DNA of 32,543 nt from an uncultured beta proteobacterium (lineage in GTDB: Bacteria; Pseudomonadota; Gammaproteobacteria; Burkholderiales; Burkholderiaceae). Location: assembly GCA_903995005.1 (NCBI GenBank), contig CAJEZV010000013.1, positions 1 through 32,543 on the forward strand. Reading direction: 5' to 3'. Under the pieces are notes generated by a model, which was not told the DNA's origin, ran no database searches, and worked only from the letters and a program-made list of their open reading frames with translations. Both the position numbers and the translations under genes were made by a program. This document shows, piece by piece, positions 16,858-26,800 of this stretch (positions are counted from its first letter, which is position 1; each line of letters starts with the position of its first letter).

Positions 16858-18066
16858 TTATTTTTTGAGTCCGCCAACGAGATCACTCTTGAGGTCGTTG
16901 ATATTTTCAAGGCCAACTGCAATGCGCACCAGACCATCCGTAATGCCGGCTGCTTTTCGGGCTTCAGGCGTTACCCGACAATGGGTAGTCGTTGCTGGAT
17001 GAGTAATGGTCGTACGTGTATCACCCAAGTTTGCGGTGATTGAGCACAGCTTGGTTTGGTTAATCAGCTTAAAGGCTGACTTCTTGCCACCCTTCAGCGT
17101 GAAAGACACAATTGCACCACCTGCTTTTTGCTGACGCTTTGCCAAAGCATGCTGAGGATGGGATGTCAGGCCCGGGTGATAAACACGCTCAACTCCAGCC
17201 TGCTTCTCTAGCCACTGGGCGAGAGCCAGCGCATTCTGACTTTGTTGCTTCATACGAAGCTCTAAAGTCTCTAAACCTTTGAGGAATACCCAAGCATTAA
17301 AGGCAGAGAGGGTTGGGCCTGCAGTGCGCACGTATGGGAATACTTTGCCCATGATGAATTCTTTACTACCCACAATGGCACCACCAACCACTCTCCCCTG
17401 GCCATCTAAATACTTAGTCGCCGAATGAATCACGACATCAGCACCCAAAGCCAAAGGCTTTTGTAGAGCTGGCGTGCAGAAACAGTTATCTACTGCAAAC
17501 AAAGCTTTCGCTTTCTGGGCAATCTTCGAAATTGCTTTGATATCGGCAATCTCAGTCAATGGATTAGATGGCGTCTCCAAATAAAACAGTTTGGTATTTG
17601 GCTGAACAGCAGCCTGCCACGACTTGGTATCGGCCAAGTCAACATAAGTCGTTGTAATACCAAAGCGACCCAAGATATTGGTGAACAGCTGAACAGTCGC
17701 ACCAAACACAGAGCGTGAGCAAACCACATGATCACCTGCTTGTAAGTGGGCCATTGCCATTGTCAAAATAGCTGACATACCTGAGGCGGTTGCAATACAG
17801 GCTTCGCCACCTTCTAAAGCAGCCAAGCGATCTTGGAACATGCTGACCGTTGGATTAGTAAAGCGCGAATAGATAAAGCCTTGGTCTGCATGAGCAAAAC
17901 CATCAGCAGCTAATTCGGCGCTATCAAAACAAAAACTTGAAGTCAAAAACATCGCCTCTGAATGCTCTTGATATTCAGCTGTGCGACGAGTACCAGCACG
18001 GACCGCTAAGGTCTCGAGTGCCAGCTTAGAAAAATCTGGTTTTTTGCGTGTGGTTTTGCTTTTCAT
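16858..18066 (-). CDS. metZ: O-succinylhomoserine sulfhydrylase (Cys/Met metabolism PLP enzyme)
   Basis: 402 aa; HSATKYLDGQGRVVGGAIVGS PLP-Lys motif; YSRFTNPTVSMFQDRLAALEGGEACIATASGMSAI. Confidence 0.92.
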   Translation of the reverse strand: MKSKTTRKKPDFSKLALETLAVRAGTRRTAEYQEHSEAMFLTSSFCFDSAELAADGFAHADQGFIYSRFTNPTVSMFQDRLAALEGGEACIATASGMSAILTMAMAHLQAGDHVVCSRSVFGATVQLFTNILGRFGITTTYVDLADTKSWQAAVQPNTKLFYLETPSNPLTEIADIKAISKIAQKAKALFAVDNCFCTPALQKPLALGADVVIHSATKYLDGQGRVVGGAIVGSKEFIMGKVFPYVRTAGPTLSAFNAWVFLKGLETLELRMKQQSQNALALAQWLEKQAGVERVYHPGLTSHPQHALAKRQQKAGGAIVSFTLKGGKKSAFKLINQTKLCSITANLGDTRTTITHPATTTHCRVTPEARKAAGITDGLVRIAVGLENINDLKSDLVGGLKK

Positions 18067-18089
18067 ACTGCTATTTTGACACCGAATTG

Positions 18090-18118
18090 AAGAATTGCCT
18101 CATTGAAGGCAAATTCTT
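18090..18118. other. Stem-loop in the purF-metZ intergenic region
   Basis: AAGAATT-GCCT / cattga / AGGC-AAATTCTT: 11-bp stem with one bulge and a 6-nt loop. Confidence 0.5.
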
Positions 18119-18126
18119 GTCGCTTT

Positions 18127-19665
18127 TTAGTCTTCGGTGGCTAAATGCAGATGAAGCTGGGAGCGGGCAAAGTCGCTCGAATCGCGCTGACGGTCTGCTT
18201 TTGCAGCCGAGGTATTTCTGGCGGCCTCTAAGGCATCCAAATAAGACTCGGTGATATCGCCAGTAACGTAATGCCCATCAAAACAAGATGCTTCAAATTG
18301 ATGAATAGCAGGATTAATATCGCGCACCGCCTGCTTCATATCCTCAACGCTTTGATAGATTAATTGGTCTGCACCAATCATCTTGTTAATTTCTTCATCG
18401 GTTCGGCCATAAGCAACCAACTCACTGCGCGTTGGCATATCAATGCCGTATACGTTTGGAAAACGTACCGGAGGTGCTGCTGATGCAAAGATGACTTTCT
18501 TAGCGCCTGATTCGCGCGCCATTTGTACAATCTCAAACGAGGTGGTGCCTCGTACGATAGAGTCATCCACAATCAATACTTTTTTGTCTTTAAATTCAAT
18601 ACGCATTGCATTGAGCTTTTGGCGCACTGATTTCTTGCGAACAGCCTGGCCTGGCATGATAAAGGTACGGCCGATGTAGCGGTTCTTAAAGAAGCCTTCG
18701 CGATAATCAACACCTAAATTTTTAGCTACTTGCATTGCTGCAGGACGACTTGAATCCGGAATTGGCATAACGACATCGATCTCATCGACATTTGTTTCTT
18801 TACGAATCTTCTCAGCTAAGTAGTCACCCATGCGCATGCGTACGTTGTAAACCGTTACGCCATCGATCGTAGAGTCTGGACGCGCCATGTAGACATATTC
18901 GAAGATGCAAGGTGTGAGTACGGCATTGGGTACACATTGACGAGAGTAGAAGTTGCCATCTAAATCGATATAGATTGCTTCACCAGGATTGACATCGCGG
19001 ACAAAAGTAAAGCCCAAGCCTTCCAGTGCTACTGACTCTGATGTCACCATCCATTCAGGACCTTGCGGTGTATCAATGCGACCGATACACAGAGGACGAA
19101 TCCCAAATGGATCACGGAAGGCTAATAAACCATAACCGGCAATCAGAGAGACCACGGCATAAGAACCTTTTACACGGCCTGTCACTCCAGTCACAGCATT
19201 AAACATAGCACCCTCATCCAAGGCAACGCTATTAGTTTCTTTTTGGAGCTCGTCCGCTAGGACGTTTAGTAGCACCTCAGTATCGGAGCTAGTATTAATG
19301 TGGCGGCGATCACGGTAAGCCATTTCAACACGCAGGCTTGGTGCGTTTGTCAGGTTACCGTTGTGAGCCAAGACAATTCCGTATGGTGCACTGACGTAAA
19401 AAGGTTGCGCCTCTTCTTCGCTACTTGCTGAACCAGCGGTTGGATAACGAACCTGACCAATGCCAGCGTTGCCAACCAAGCTACGCATATTGCGCGTTCT
19501 AAATACGTCACGTACAAGACCGTTAGCCTTGTGCATCGTGAACGAATTGCCGTTCATGGTTGCGATACCAGCCGCATCTTGTCCGCGGTGTTGCAGGAGC
19601 AACAAAGCATCATAGAGAAGTTGATTTACTGGTGAGTGGGAAATAGTTCCGACGACGCCGCACAT
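18127..19665 (-). CDS. purF: Amidophosphoribosyltransferase
   Basis: 512 aa; MCGVVGTISHSPVNQLLYDALLLLQHRGQDAAGIA N-terminal glutaminase and VLIVDDSIVRGTTS PRPP motif. Confidence 0.98.
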   Translation of the reverse strand: MCGVVGTISHSPVNQLLYDALLLLQHRGQDAAGIATMNGNSFTMHKANGLVRDVFRTRNMRSLVGNAGIGQVRYPTAGSASSEEEAQPFYVSAPYGIVLAHNGNLTNAPSLRVEMAYRDRRHINTSSDTEVLLNVLADELQKETNSVALDEGAMFNAVTGVTGRVKGSYAVVSLIAGYGLLAFRDPFGIRPLCIGRIDTPQGPEWMVTSESVALEGLGFTFVRDVNPGEAIYIDLDGNFYSRQCVPNAVLTPCIFEYVYMARPDSTIDGVTVYNVRMRMGDYLAEKIRKETNVDEIDVVMPIPDSSRPAAMQVAKNLGVDYREGFFKNRYIGRTFIMPGQAVRKKSVRQKLNAMRIEFKDKKVLIVDDSIVRGTTSFEIVQMARESGAKKVIFASAAPPVRFPNVYGIDMPTRSELVAYGRTDEEINKMIGADQLIYQSVEDMKQAVRDINPAIHQFEASCFDGHYVTGDITESYLDALEAARNTSAAKADRQRDSSDFARSQLHLHLATED

Positions 19666-19669
19666 ATCT

Positions 19670-20236
19670 CTAGATTCCTATTGTTAATTTAGGAGTAATG
19701 GTAGGTGTTACTTTGGGCATTGCCTCACCCAATTGCTTAGCCCAGTCAGCTGGCAGCCAACCTTTGATTAAACCGGTTGCCATATCGATAGCAGGTCTTG
19801 TAATGGCATCTTTCCAGGCCACACTTTGCGTAATTGGCGTTAATGCAGCCAGAGTTGCCAAGATCACAACAACTAAAGCACCGCGCGCCAAACCAAACAC
19901 TAAACCCAAGAATCGGTCTGTCAAACTCAATCCCGCTGACAAGATAATTTTTTGCACTACCCCGCCGCACAATCCACAAATAATCAGCGTCAGTATGAAG
20001 AGAATCAAAAAACTCAAACCTAGACTGAGTAATTCATCTAGATGAAATGTCGAGAGCCATTCTGTAGAAAGATAATTTGTATAGTGATAAGCAACCCATG
20101 CAGCCACAAACCAAGATGCTAGTGCAAGCACTTCTTTAAAGAGGCCGCGAGAGATACCCACCAAAGCAGATACTAAGAGCACAACTAGGGTGAAGTAATC
20201 CACCGATGTTAGTTTTAAGGTGGATAAGTATTCCAT
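19670..20236 (-). CDS. cvpA: CvpA family protein
   Basis: 188 aa membrane protein, VDYFTLVVLLVSALVGISRGLFKEVLALASWFVAAWVAY; immediately upstream of purF. Confidence 0.93.
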   Translation of the reverse strand: MEYLSTLKLTSVDYFTLVVLLVSALVGISRGLFKEVLALASWFVAAWVAYHYTNYLSTEWLSTFHLDELLSLGLSFLILFILTLIICGLCGGVVQKIILSAGLSLTDRFLGLVFGLARGALVVVILATLAALTPITQSVAWKDAITRPAIDMATGLIKGWLPADWAKQLGEAMPKVTPTITPKLTIGI

Positions 20237-21003
20237 TACTGCTTACCAGTCTCGACAAGTCTTGGTGACAGACCCATCGCCTTAATCTTCTTTTCTGCTG
20301 CTTCTGCATCATCTTTATCGGTATATGGGCCGGCCCGTAAAACATAGAGTTTGACACCATCCGTACCGGTCTTATTTAAGACGTAGTTTGGAATCTTTTG
20401 ATCTTTGAGTTTTGCAATCCAGCCCTTGGCGCGCTCTTCCGAAGCAAAGGCGCCAATCTGAATGACATACTTTCCTGAACCATTTGTGGAGCCGTTTTCA
20501 GAATTGGTATTTGCAGGCTTGGCGGCAATGACCTCTTCGCCAGCAGCCAATCCCAATCCAGCAGCTTTATTTGGTGCAGGTGGTGGCTTAACTTCAGCTT
20601 TTACTTCTGGTTTTGGCTCTGGAGTAGCAACTACTTTGGGCGCTTCTTTTACCGGCTCAGCCGAGGCTTCTGCTTTAGGCTTCTCTTCAGGCCTTGCTTC
20701 TGTTCCTGGGATTGGCAGACTGGTGACAATATTGACAGCGATATCGTTAGGTGAAGATTTTGGTTTATTGTCCAAAATACGTGGCAAACCAACTACCGCG
20801 ATGAGGACTAAAACGGCAGCACCAATCAATCGATGGCGTGCTCTTTGTTGTTCTGGATCTTCTGTGAGAGCGAGCTCTTCTGCTTCAGCAGCGCGCTGGA
20901 AACTGCGGGGGGCAGCACGTTTAGCGGAGCGCCTCCCTACTGAACCTAATTCAAGGTCATCAGCCTGTGTTTTTCGCTTAAAGAAGCTCGGTAAACGAAT
21001 CAT
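20236..21003 (-). CDS. SPOR domain-containing protein (DedD-like)
   Basis: 255 aa; one TM segment, Pro/Lys/Ala-rich linker, C-terminal SPOR domain YVIQIGAFASEERAKGWIAKL; 1-nt overlap TAATG with cvpA. Confidence 0.9.
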   Translation of the reverse strand: MIRLPSFFKRKTQADDLELGSVGRRSAKRAAPRSFQRAAEAEELALTEDPEQQRARHRLIGAAVLVLIAVVGLPRILDNKPKSSPNDIAVNIVTSLPIPGTEARPEEKPKAEASAEPVKEAPKVVATPEPKPEVKAEVKPPPAPNKAAGLGLAAGEEVIAAKPANTNSENGSTNGSGKYVIQIGAFASEERAKGWIAKLKDQKIPNYVLNKTGTDGVKLYVLRAGPYTDKDDAEAAEKKIKAMGLSPRLVETGKQ

Positions 21004-21006
21004 GGA

Positions 21007-22332
21007 TCAATGGGCCTGGTTGTTTCGGTAAGTCATTACGCCTGCAACGGTATAGAAGGATCCGAAGGTCACAATTCTATCACCCTCACCCGCTTTTGAT
21101 AGGGCTTTTTGATAGGCTGCAGCAGGATCCGGGAAGCATTCAATACCGCCATCAGCCCCGTTTTGAGGCCTTACGCCCGCGGCCTCAAGCCTCTTTGCGA
21201 GCGCCAAGGCGCTAGCTGCCCTTGGGGTCGGTAAATCCGTACAAAACCAGAAATCCACAATATCCAACAAGGGCTTAATCACCCCATCAATATCCTTATC
21301 CGCCATGGCTCCAAAGATGGCGTAGGTATATGGGTGGTAACCCATTTTGTCTAGGCCTTGACCTAAGGTAGCTGCCGCATGCGGGTTATGAGCCACATCT
21401 AGCACTACGGTTGGCTGCCCTGGTAACACCTGAAAGCGGCCGGGCAACTCAACCAAGGCAAAGCCATTACGAATATCTTGAGCGCTCACCGGTAAGCGCT
21501 GATGAAGTGCCATCAAAGCAGCAATCACTGCCGTAGCATTGAGAATTTGATTAGCGCCACGTAGTGCGGGATAACCAAGACCGCTAAAACGCTTCTTGCG
21601 ACCAGCCCAACCCCACTGCTGTTTATCGCCTTGGAAGTTATAGTCCCGCCCCTGCAACCAAAGATCACAACCAAGCTCTTCGGCATAGTCAATTAAAGAC
21701 TGAGGTGGGACAGGATCACCACACACTGCAATATGTCCGGGGCGAAAGATGCCAGCCTTCTCCCGACCAATCGCCTCTCGGGTTCCACCTAAGAAATCTG
21801 CGTGATCAATATCAATACTAGTCACGATGGCACAATCCGCATCCACAATATTGACAGCATCTAAGCGACCACCCATACCAACTTCTAGCACTACTGCATC
21901 TAAGTTTGCTTTAGAGAACAGATGCATGATGGCTAAAGTGGTGAACTCAAAATACGTTAGCGTTGGGGCATCTACCAAACTCACGCGCGCATTTTCAACG
22001 GCGGTGAAATGCTCTAACAAAAGGTCATCGCTAACCTCTTGTCCATTTACACGAGCACGCTCGTTAAATTTCAGTAAATGTGGTGAAGTATGACAGCCAA
22101 CTCGGTAGCCAGAGGCCAACAAAATACTCTCGAGATAGGCGCAAGTTGAGCCCTTGCCATTAGTCCCAGCAACGGTAATTACTGGGCAATCAAACTGAAG
22201 ACCTAATGCGGCTTTAACCCGATTAATACGCTCAAGCCCCATATCGATACCAACCGGGTGGGCTGTTTCGAGGTAACTAAGCCAAGCCTCTAGGCTAGAA
22301 AAAAGAATCGGAGATTGATGTGCTGTGCTCAA
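21007..22332 (-). CDS. folC: Bifunctional tetrahydrofolate synthase/dihydrofolate synthase
   Basis: VAGTNGKGSTCAYLESILLASGYRVGCHTSPHL; LDVAHNPHAAATL. ORF track extends to 22434 into accD; a TTG at 22332 just after the accD stop gives (M)STAHQSPILFSSLEAWLSYLE, the plausible start. Confidence 0.93.
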   Translation of the reverse strand: MSTAHQSPILFSSLEAWLSYLETAHPVGIDMGLERINRVKAALGLQFDCPVITVAGTNGKGSTCAYLESILLASGYRVGCHTSPHLLKFNERARVNGQEVSDDLLLEHFTAVENARVSLVDAPTLTYFEFTTLAIMHLFSKANLDAVVLEVGMGGRLDAVNIVDADCAIVTSIDIDHADFLGGTREAIGREKAGIFRPGHIAVCGDPVPPQSLIDYAEELGCDLWLQGRDYNFQGDKQQWGWAGRKKRFSGLGYPALRGANQILNATAVIAALMALHQRLPVSAQDIRNGFALVELPGRFQVLPGQPTVVLDVAHNPHAAATLGQGLDKMGYHPYTYAIFGAMADKDIDGVIKPLLDIVDFWFCTDLPTPRAASALALAKRLEAAGVRPQNGADGGIECFPDPAAAYQKALSKAGEGDRIVTFGSFYTVAGVMTYRNNQAH

Positions 22333-22336
22333 GCGC

Positions 22337-23224
22337 TTAAACGGCTGCGCCACCCGCAATCGCAGGCTCTGGAAGTTTTTGCAAGAGCGCCAATAATCGC
22401 GCAATCTCGCCACGCATTTGGCGACGGTCAACAATCATGTCGATACCACCCTTTTGCATCAAGAACTCAGAACGCTGAAATCCTTCTGGTAATTTTTCAC
22501 GAACCGTTTGTTCAATGACGCGTGGACCAGCAAAACCAATCAAGGCTTTTGGTTCAGCCATCACCACATCACCCATGAAGGCGAAGCTAGCGGAGATGCC
22601 GCCCATAGTCGGATCAGTTAATACGCTGATATAGGGCAAACCTTTTTTAGACAGCAGGGTCAACATTGAGTTGGTCTTTGCCATCTGAAATAAAGATAAC
22701 AAACTCTCTTGCATACGAGCACCACCGGTAGCAGTGACACAGATGAAGGCACATTTCTTATCAATCGCTTCTTGAGCTCCACGAGCAAAACGCTCACCAA
22801 CTACAGAGCCCATCGACCCGCCCATGTATTGGAATTCAAAGCAGGTGACTACTACTGGAATAGCTTCAATCTTTCCGCCCATCACAATTAAAGCTTCTGA
22901 TTCACCTGAGGCATCGTTTGCCTCTTTGATACGGTCTGGATATTTTTTGGAATCTTTAAATTTCAGTGGGTCCGTTGGGTAGATGTCTGCACCGATTTCA
23001 TAACGGCCCTTTGGATCGAGCAAGCTGTCTAAACGCTGACGCGCACCAATGCGCATGTGATGACTGCATTTTGGACATACTGAAAGGTTCGCTTCGATAT
23101 CTGTGCTGTAGAGAACTGTTTCACAACTAGGGCACTTAACCCACAGTCCTTCAGGTACTGATTTGCGATTTGCAGGATCAGTATGTTGAATTTGGGGTGG
23201 GAGTAATTTATCTATCCAGCTCAT
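22337..23224 (-). CDS. accD: Acetyl-CoA carboxylase carboxyltransferase subunit beta
   Basis: 295 aa; zinc finger [46 protein letters not shown]. Confidence 0.97.
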   Translation of the reverse strand: MSWIDKLLPPQIQHTDPANRKSVPEGLWVKCPSCETVLYSTDIEANLSVCPKCSHHMRIGARQRLDSLLDPKGRYEIGADIYPTDPLKFKDSKKYPDRIKEANDASGESEALIVMGGKIEAIPVVVTCFEFQYMGGSMGSVVGERFARGAQEAIDKKCAFICVTATGGARMQESLLSLFQMAKTNSMLTLLSKKGLPYISVLTDPTMGGISASFAFMGDVVMAEPKALIGFAGPRVIEQTVREKLPEGFQRSEFLMQKGGIDMIVDRRQMRGEIARLLALLQKLPEPAIAGGAAV

Positions 23225-23229
23225 TAGTT

Positions 23230-24027
23230 TTAACTATCCAATGCGTCGCGAATCTCACGAATGAAGGTTTCCAACGATTGTACTGCCTGCCCAGGGGGTG
23301 CATCCTCCAAAAGGCGAATAATGCGGCTGCCAATCACCACAGCATCAGCGCTTTGGGATACCGCCTTAGCGCTGGCAGCATCACTAATCCCAAAGCCTAC
23401 GGCGATTGGAATATCGGTCTCCTCGCGGATCTTAGGAATAATGCTGGCCACATCTTGAGCATTGAGGTGAGAAGCACCTGTAACTCCCCGCATAGAAACG
23501 TAATAAATATAACCAGAAGCAATTTTGGCAGCCTCTTTAATGCGCTCATGTGATGAGGTTGGCGCCAATAAGAAAATGGGATCAATACCAGCAATACGCA
23601 TATGTGCAGCAAAATCAACACACTCTTCAGGCGGGTAATCTACTATCAGCACGCCATCAACACCAGCAGCTTTTGCTTCGGTTGCAAAACGCTCTGCTCC
23701 CATTTGCTCGACAGGATTTGCATAACCCATTAAGACAACTGGTGTATCCGCATCTTTCTTACGAAACTCTTTGACCATTTCAAGGCAGCCGTGCAATGTC
23801 ACGCCGTGCGTTAATGCTCGCTCTGATGATCTCTGAATGACTGGACCATCGGCCATTGGATCTGAGAAAGGTACGCCTAACTCGATCACACTTGAGCCAC
23901 CACGAACCAATGCATGCATTAACTCGACCGTTTGCTTTGGATCTGGATCGCCTGCAGTAATAAATGGAATTAATCCTTTTTTGCCCGATGCTTTTAACTC
24001 TTTAAAGAGCGCCGTAATTTTTGACAT
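23230..24027 (-). CDS. trpA: Tryptophan synthase alpha subunit
   Basis: 265 aa; [35 protein letters not shown]. Confidence 0.98.
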   Translation of the reverse strand: MSKITALFKELKASGKKGLIPFITAGDPDPKQTVELMHALVRGGSSVIELGVPFSDPMADGPVIQRSSERALTHGVTLHGCLEMVKEFRKKDADTPVVLMGYANPVEQMGAERFATEAKAAGVDGVLIVDYPPEECVDFAAHMRIAGIDPIFLLAPTSSHERIKEAAKIASGYIYYVSMRGVTGASHLNAQDVASIIPKIREETDIPIAVGFGISDAASAKAVSQSADAVVIGSRIIRLLEDAPPGQAVQSLETFIREIRDALDS

Positions 24028-24035
24028 CGTTTTTC

Positions 24036-25229
24036 TTAACCTTCAGAACCAGTTGCTTGGGCAACGGTATGCATATCCTTATCGCCACGACCTGACAGAT
24101 TCACCAAGATAGTTTTATCTTTTGGCAAGGTCTTTGCTAGCTTGCAGGCATAAGCAATGGCGTGAGAAGACTCCAACGCAGGAATGATGCCTTCAATTTG
24201 GCAACAGTCATGGAATGCCTTCAAAGCTTCCTCATCCGTAATAGCCACGTAGTCAGCACGACCAGAGTCTTTTAACCAAGCATGCTCTGGGCCAACTCCG
24301 GGATAGTCCATACCAGCTGATACGGAATGGGTTTCTGAAATCTGACCATTTTCATCTTGCAATAAGTAAGTGCGATTGCCATGCAATACGCCTGGCTTAC
24401 CAACACAGAGTGCTGCTGAATGTAAGCTACTACCAAGTCCATGACCTGCGGCTTCAACACCAACGAGTTTCACTTCAGGGAAATCAATGTAGGGATAGAA
24501 AATACCCATCGCATTTGAGCCGCCGCCAACACAAGCCAAAACGTAATCAGGTTGACGTCCAGTCATCTCTGGCATTTGTACTTTGCACTCTTCACCGATC
24601 ACGCTCTGGAAATCACGCACCATCATTGGGTAAGGATGTGGTCCAGCCACAGTACCAATAATGTAGAAAGTATTTTCTACATTGGTAACCCAATCGCGCA
24701 TCGCTTCATTGAGCGCATCTTTTAATGTCTTAGTGCCTGACTCTACGGGAACCACTTTGGCACCGAGCAATTTCATCCGAAAGACGTTTTGTGCTTGACG
24801 GGCTACGTCTACAGAGCCTTGGTAAACCGTGCAGTCTAGGCCAAAGCGGGCACAAATAGTTGCTGTAGCAACGCCGTGCTGACCCGCTCCAGTCTCAGCA
24901 ATGATGCGTGGCTTGCCCATGCGCTTAGCCAACATAGCTTGGCCAATCACGTTATTAATCTTGTGCGCGCCAGTGTGGTTTAAATCTTCACGCTTGAGGT
25001 AAATCTGTGCGCCACCCAGCATTTCGCTCCAACGCTTCGCGTGATAAACCGGGGATGGTCTACCGACAAAGTGTTTGAGTTCGTAATGAAACTCTTCAAT
25101 AAATTCTGGATCGTTTTGATACTTTGCATAAGCCTCTTTGAGCTCATCTAATGCAAACATCAATGTCTCAGAAACAAACACACCGCCGTAAGGACCGAAG
25201 TGTCCTCGTGCATCTGGCTTGTCGTACAT
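24036..25229 (-). CDS. trpB: Tryptophan synthase beta subunit
   Basis: 397 aa; [23 protein letters not shown] motif; [12 protein letters not shown]. Confidence 0.98.
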   Translation of the reverse strand: MYDKPDARGHFGPYGGVFVSETLMFALDELKEAYAKYQNDPEFIEEFHYELKHFVGRPSPVYHAKRWSEMLGGAQIYLKREDLNHTGAHKINNVIGQAMLAKRMGKPRIIAETGAGQHGVATATICARFGLDCTVYQGSVDVARQAQNVFRMKLLGAKVVPVESGTKTLKDALNEAMRDWVTNVENTFYIIGTVAGPHPYPMMVRDFQSVIGEECKVQMPEMTGRQPDYVLACVGGGSNAMGIFYPYIDFPEVKLVGVEAAGHGLGSSLHSAALCVGKPGVLHGNRTYLLQDENGQISETHSVSAGMDYPGVGPEHAWLKDSGRADYVAITDEEALKAFHDCCQIEGIIPALESSHAIAYACKLAKTLPKDKTILVNLSGRGDKDMHTVAQATGSEG

Positions 25230-25259
25230 AGCTACCTCTTTTGATTTATCTACAGCAAA

Positions 25260-25937
25260 TTATTGGGATGATGATTTCTCATCTGCTGCGCGCACTGCTT
25301 TAATAAATTGAGCCATGAGCGCAGAATCTTTAACACCCCTGCTGCTTTCTACGCCACTAGAGACGTCAACCGCGCAAGGATGCAGACGAGCAATCGCCTC
25401 GCCCACGTTGTGCGTGTTCAATCCACCACTCAAAACGACCCGAGGCGCGTTTTCGCTTACCCATGTCTGTGGAATTCCTTGCCAATCAAAAGGAACGCCT
25501 CCGCCACCATAACCCTCGACGAGGGCATCCAGCAGAAAAGCGTTTGCTTGCCTATATTGTAGGGAAAAATCACTAAATGCGAAGTCCTGCCCCACTCGGG
25601 CGGCTTTCATCCAAGGTTGGCCGTCTGCCAGCTCCAAACAGCGTTCTGGAGTCTCATCCCCATGAAACTGCCATAAAGTGATTGGGGCGGCTGCCTTGAT
25701 AGCAGCAAACTCCTCATCCGTAGCGTTTACGACCAATCCCACCGCGTCTACCCCTGCTGGAAGCCTAGAAATAAGCTGTGCAGCCACATTTGGGGTAACC
25801 GCACGCACACTGGGGGGATAAAAGACAAATCCGACCGCATCGACCCCAGCAGCAACGGCCGCATCAATGTCTACTGAGGTCTTTAAACCGCAAATTTTGA
25901 CTCTGGTTCGCCCAGCTGAGTATGTCAATAAGCCCAT
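25260..25937 (-). CDS. trpF: Phosphoribosylanthranilate isomerase
   Basis: 225 aa; RVKICGLKTSVDIDAAVAAGVDAVGFVFYPPSVRAV; DVSSGVESSRGVKD. Confidence 0.97.
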   Translation of the reverse strand: MGLLTYSAGRTRVKICGLKTSVDIDAAVAAGVDAVGFVFYPPSVRAVTPNVAAQLISRLPAGVDAVGLVVNATDEEFAAIKAAAPITLWQFHGDETPERCLELADGQPWMKAARVGQDFAFSDFSLQYRQANAFLLDALVEGYGGGGVPFDWQGIPQTWVSENAPRVVLSGGLNTHNVGEAIARLHPCAVDVSSGVESSRGVKDSALMAQFIKAVRAADEKSSSQ

Positions 25938-25954
25938 AAATGAATGATAAGGCC

Positions 25955-26782
25955 TTAGGGCTTTGTAATTTGAGAGGGCAACCAGGAGTTTTCTAGCCAG
26001 GGAGCTGGAATACCAAATTCTTCTGGGTAAGTAATGTTGGCCAAATACAGACCATCAGGCATAAATGTGGGCGCCGCAACTTTGCGATCTTTAGCTACCA
26101 AAACTTCAGCCATCCATTCTGGTTTTTGTCTACCCTGCCCGATTTGTAGAAAACATCCCACTAAATTACGCACCATATGGTGCAAGAAAGCATTGCCGCG
26201 AATTTTGAAATACACCCATGGCTCTTGGGAAATAATTTCAATTGAGTACATAGTCTTTACCGGTGTCTTACTCTGACATTCAGATGATCTAAAAGAACTA
26301 AAGTCTTGTTCGCCAATTAAACACTGGGCTGATTTTTTCATACCCTCAATGTCTAAGCGCTTATTTGGTGGCAGCAAGAGATAACCCGCGCGGCTATGGA
26401 CCATCGGTGATCGACAAGGCCCTGCATGAAGCGCATAAATATAAGTACGTTCAAATGCGGAGAAACGCGCACTAAATTCTTCCGGAACATCTTTAGCCCA
26501 ATTGACCACAATCGAGGACGGCAAAAATGAATTAACACCCCTCACCCACGAAAAATCTTCTCGCTCAACATGGGTATCAAAATGAATAACCTGCCCTAAG
26601 GCATGAACACCAGCATCGGTTCTACCAGCAGTAATCGTTTTAATTGGAGAGTCTTTGCAGGCATCGCCAACAAAGGCTGAAATTGCACTCTCCAGCTCAT
26701 CTTGCACCGAATGTTGATTTACTTGTGTTTGCCAACCAGAGTATGGGCTGCCATCATATTGCAAGCCAAGGGCTATACGCAT
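25955..26782 (-). CDS. truA: tRNA pseudouridine(38-40) synthase
   Basis: 275 aa; [39 protein letters not shown]. Confidence 0.97.
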   Translation of the reverse strand: MRIALGLQYDGSPYSGWQTQVNQHSVQDELESAISAFVGDACKDSPIKTITAGRTDAGVHALGQVIHFDTHVEREDFSWVRGVNSFLPSSIVVNWAKDVPEEFSARFSAFERTYIYALHAGPCRSPMVHSRAGYLLLPPNKRLDIEGMKKSAQCLIGEQDFSSFRSSECQSKTPVKTMYSIEIISQEPWVYFKIRGNAFLHHMVRNLVGCFLQIGQGRQKPEWMAEVLVAKDRKVAAPTFMPDGLYLANITYPEEFGIPAPWLENSWLPSQITKP

Positions 26783-26800
26783 TACGAGACCCTCATCGCC

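Noticed and set aside
19698-20045. 115-aa plus-strand ORF
   Set aside because: Antisense shadow of cvpA, a membrane gene with biased codon usage that opens the opposite frame.
20462-21031. 189-aa plus-strand ORF
   Set aside because: Fully antisense to the convincing SPOR-domain gene; composition is that of a mirror frame of a Pro/Lys/Ala-rich linker, no recognisable domain.
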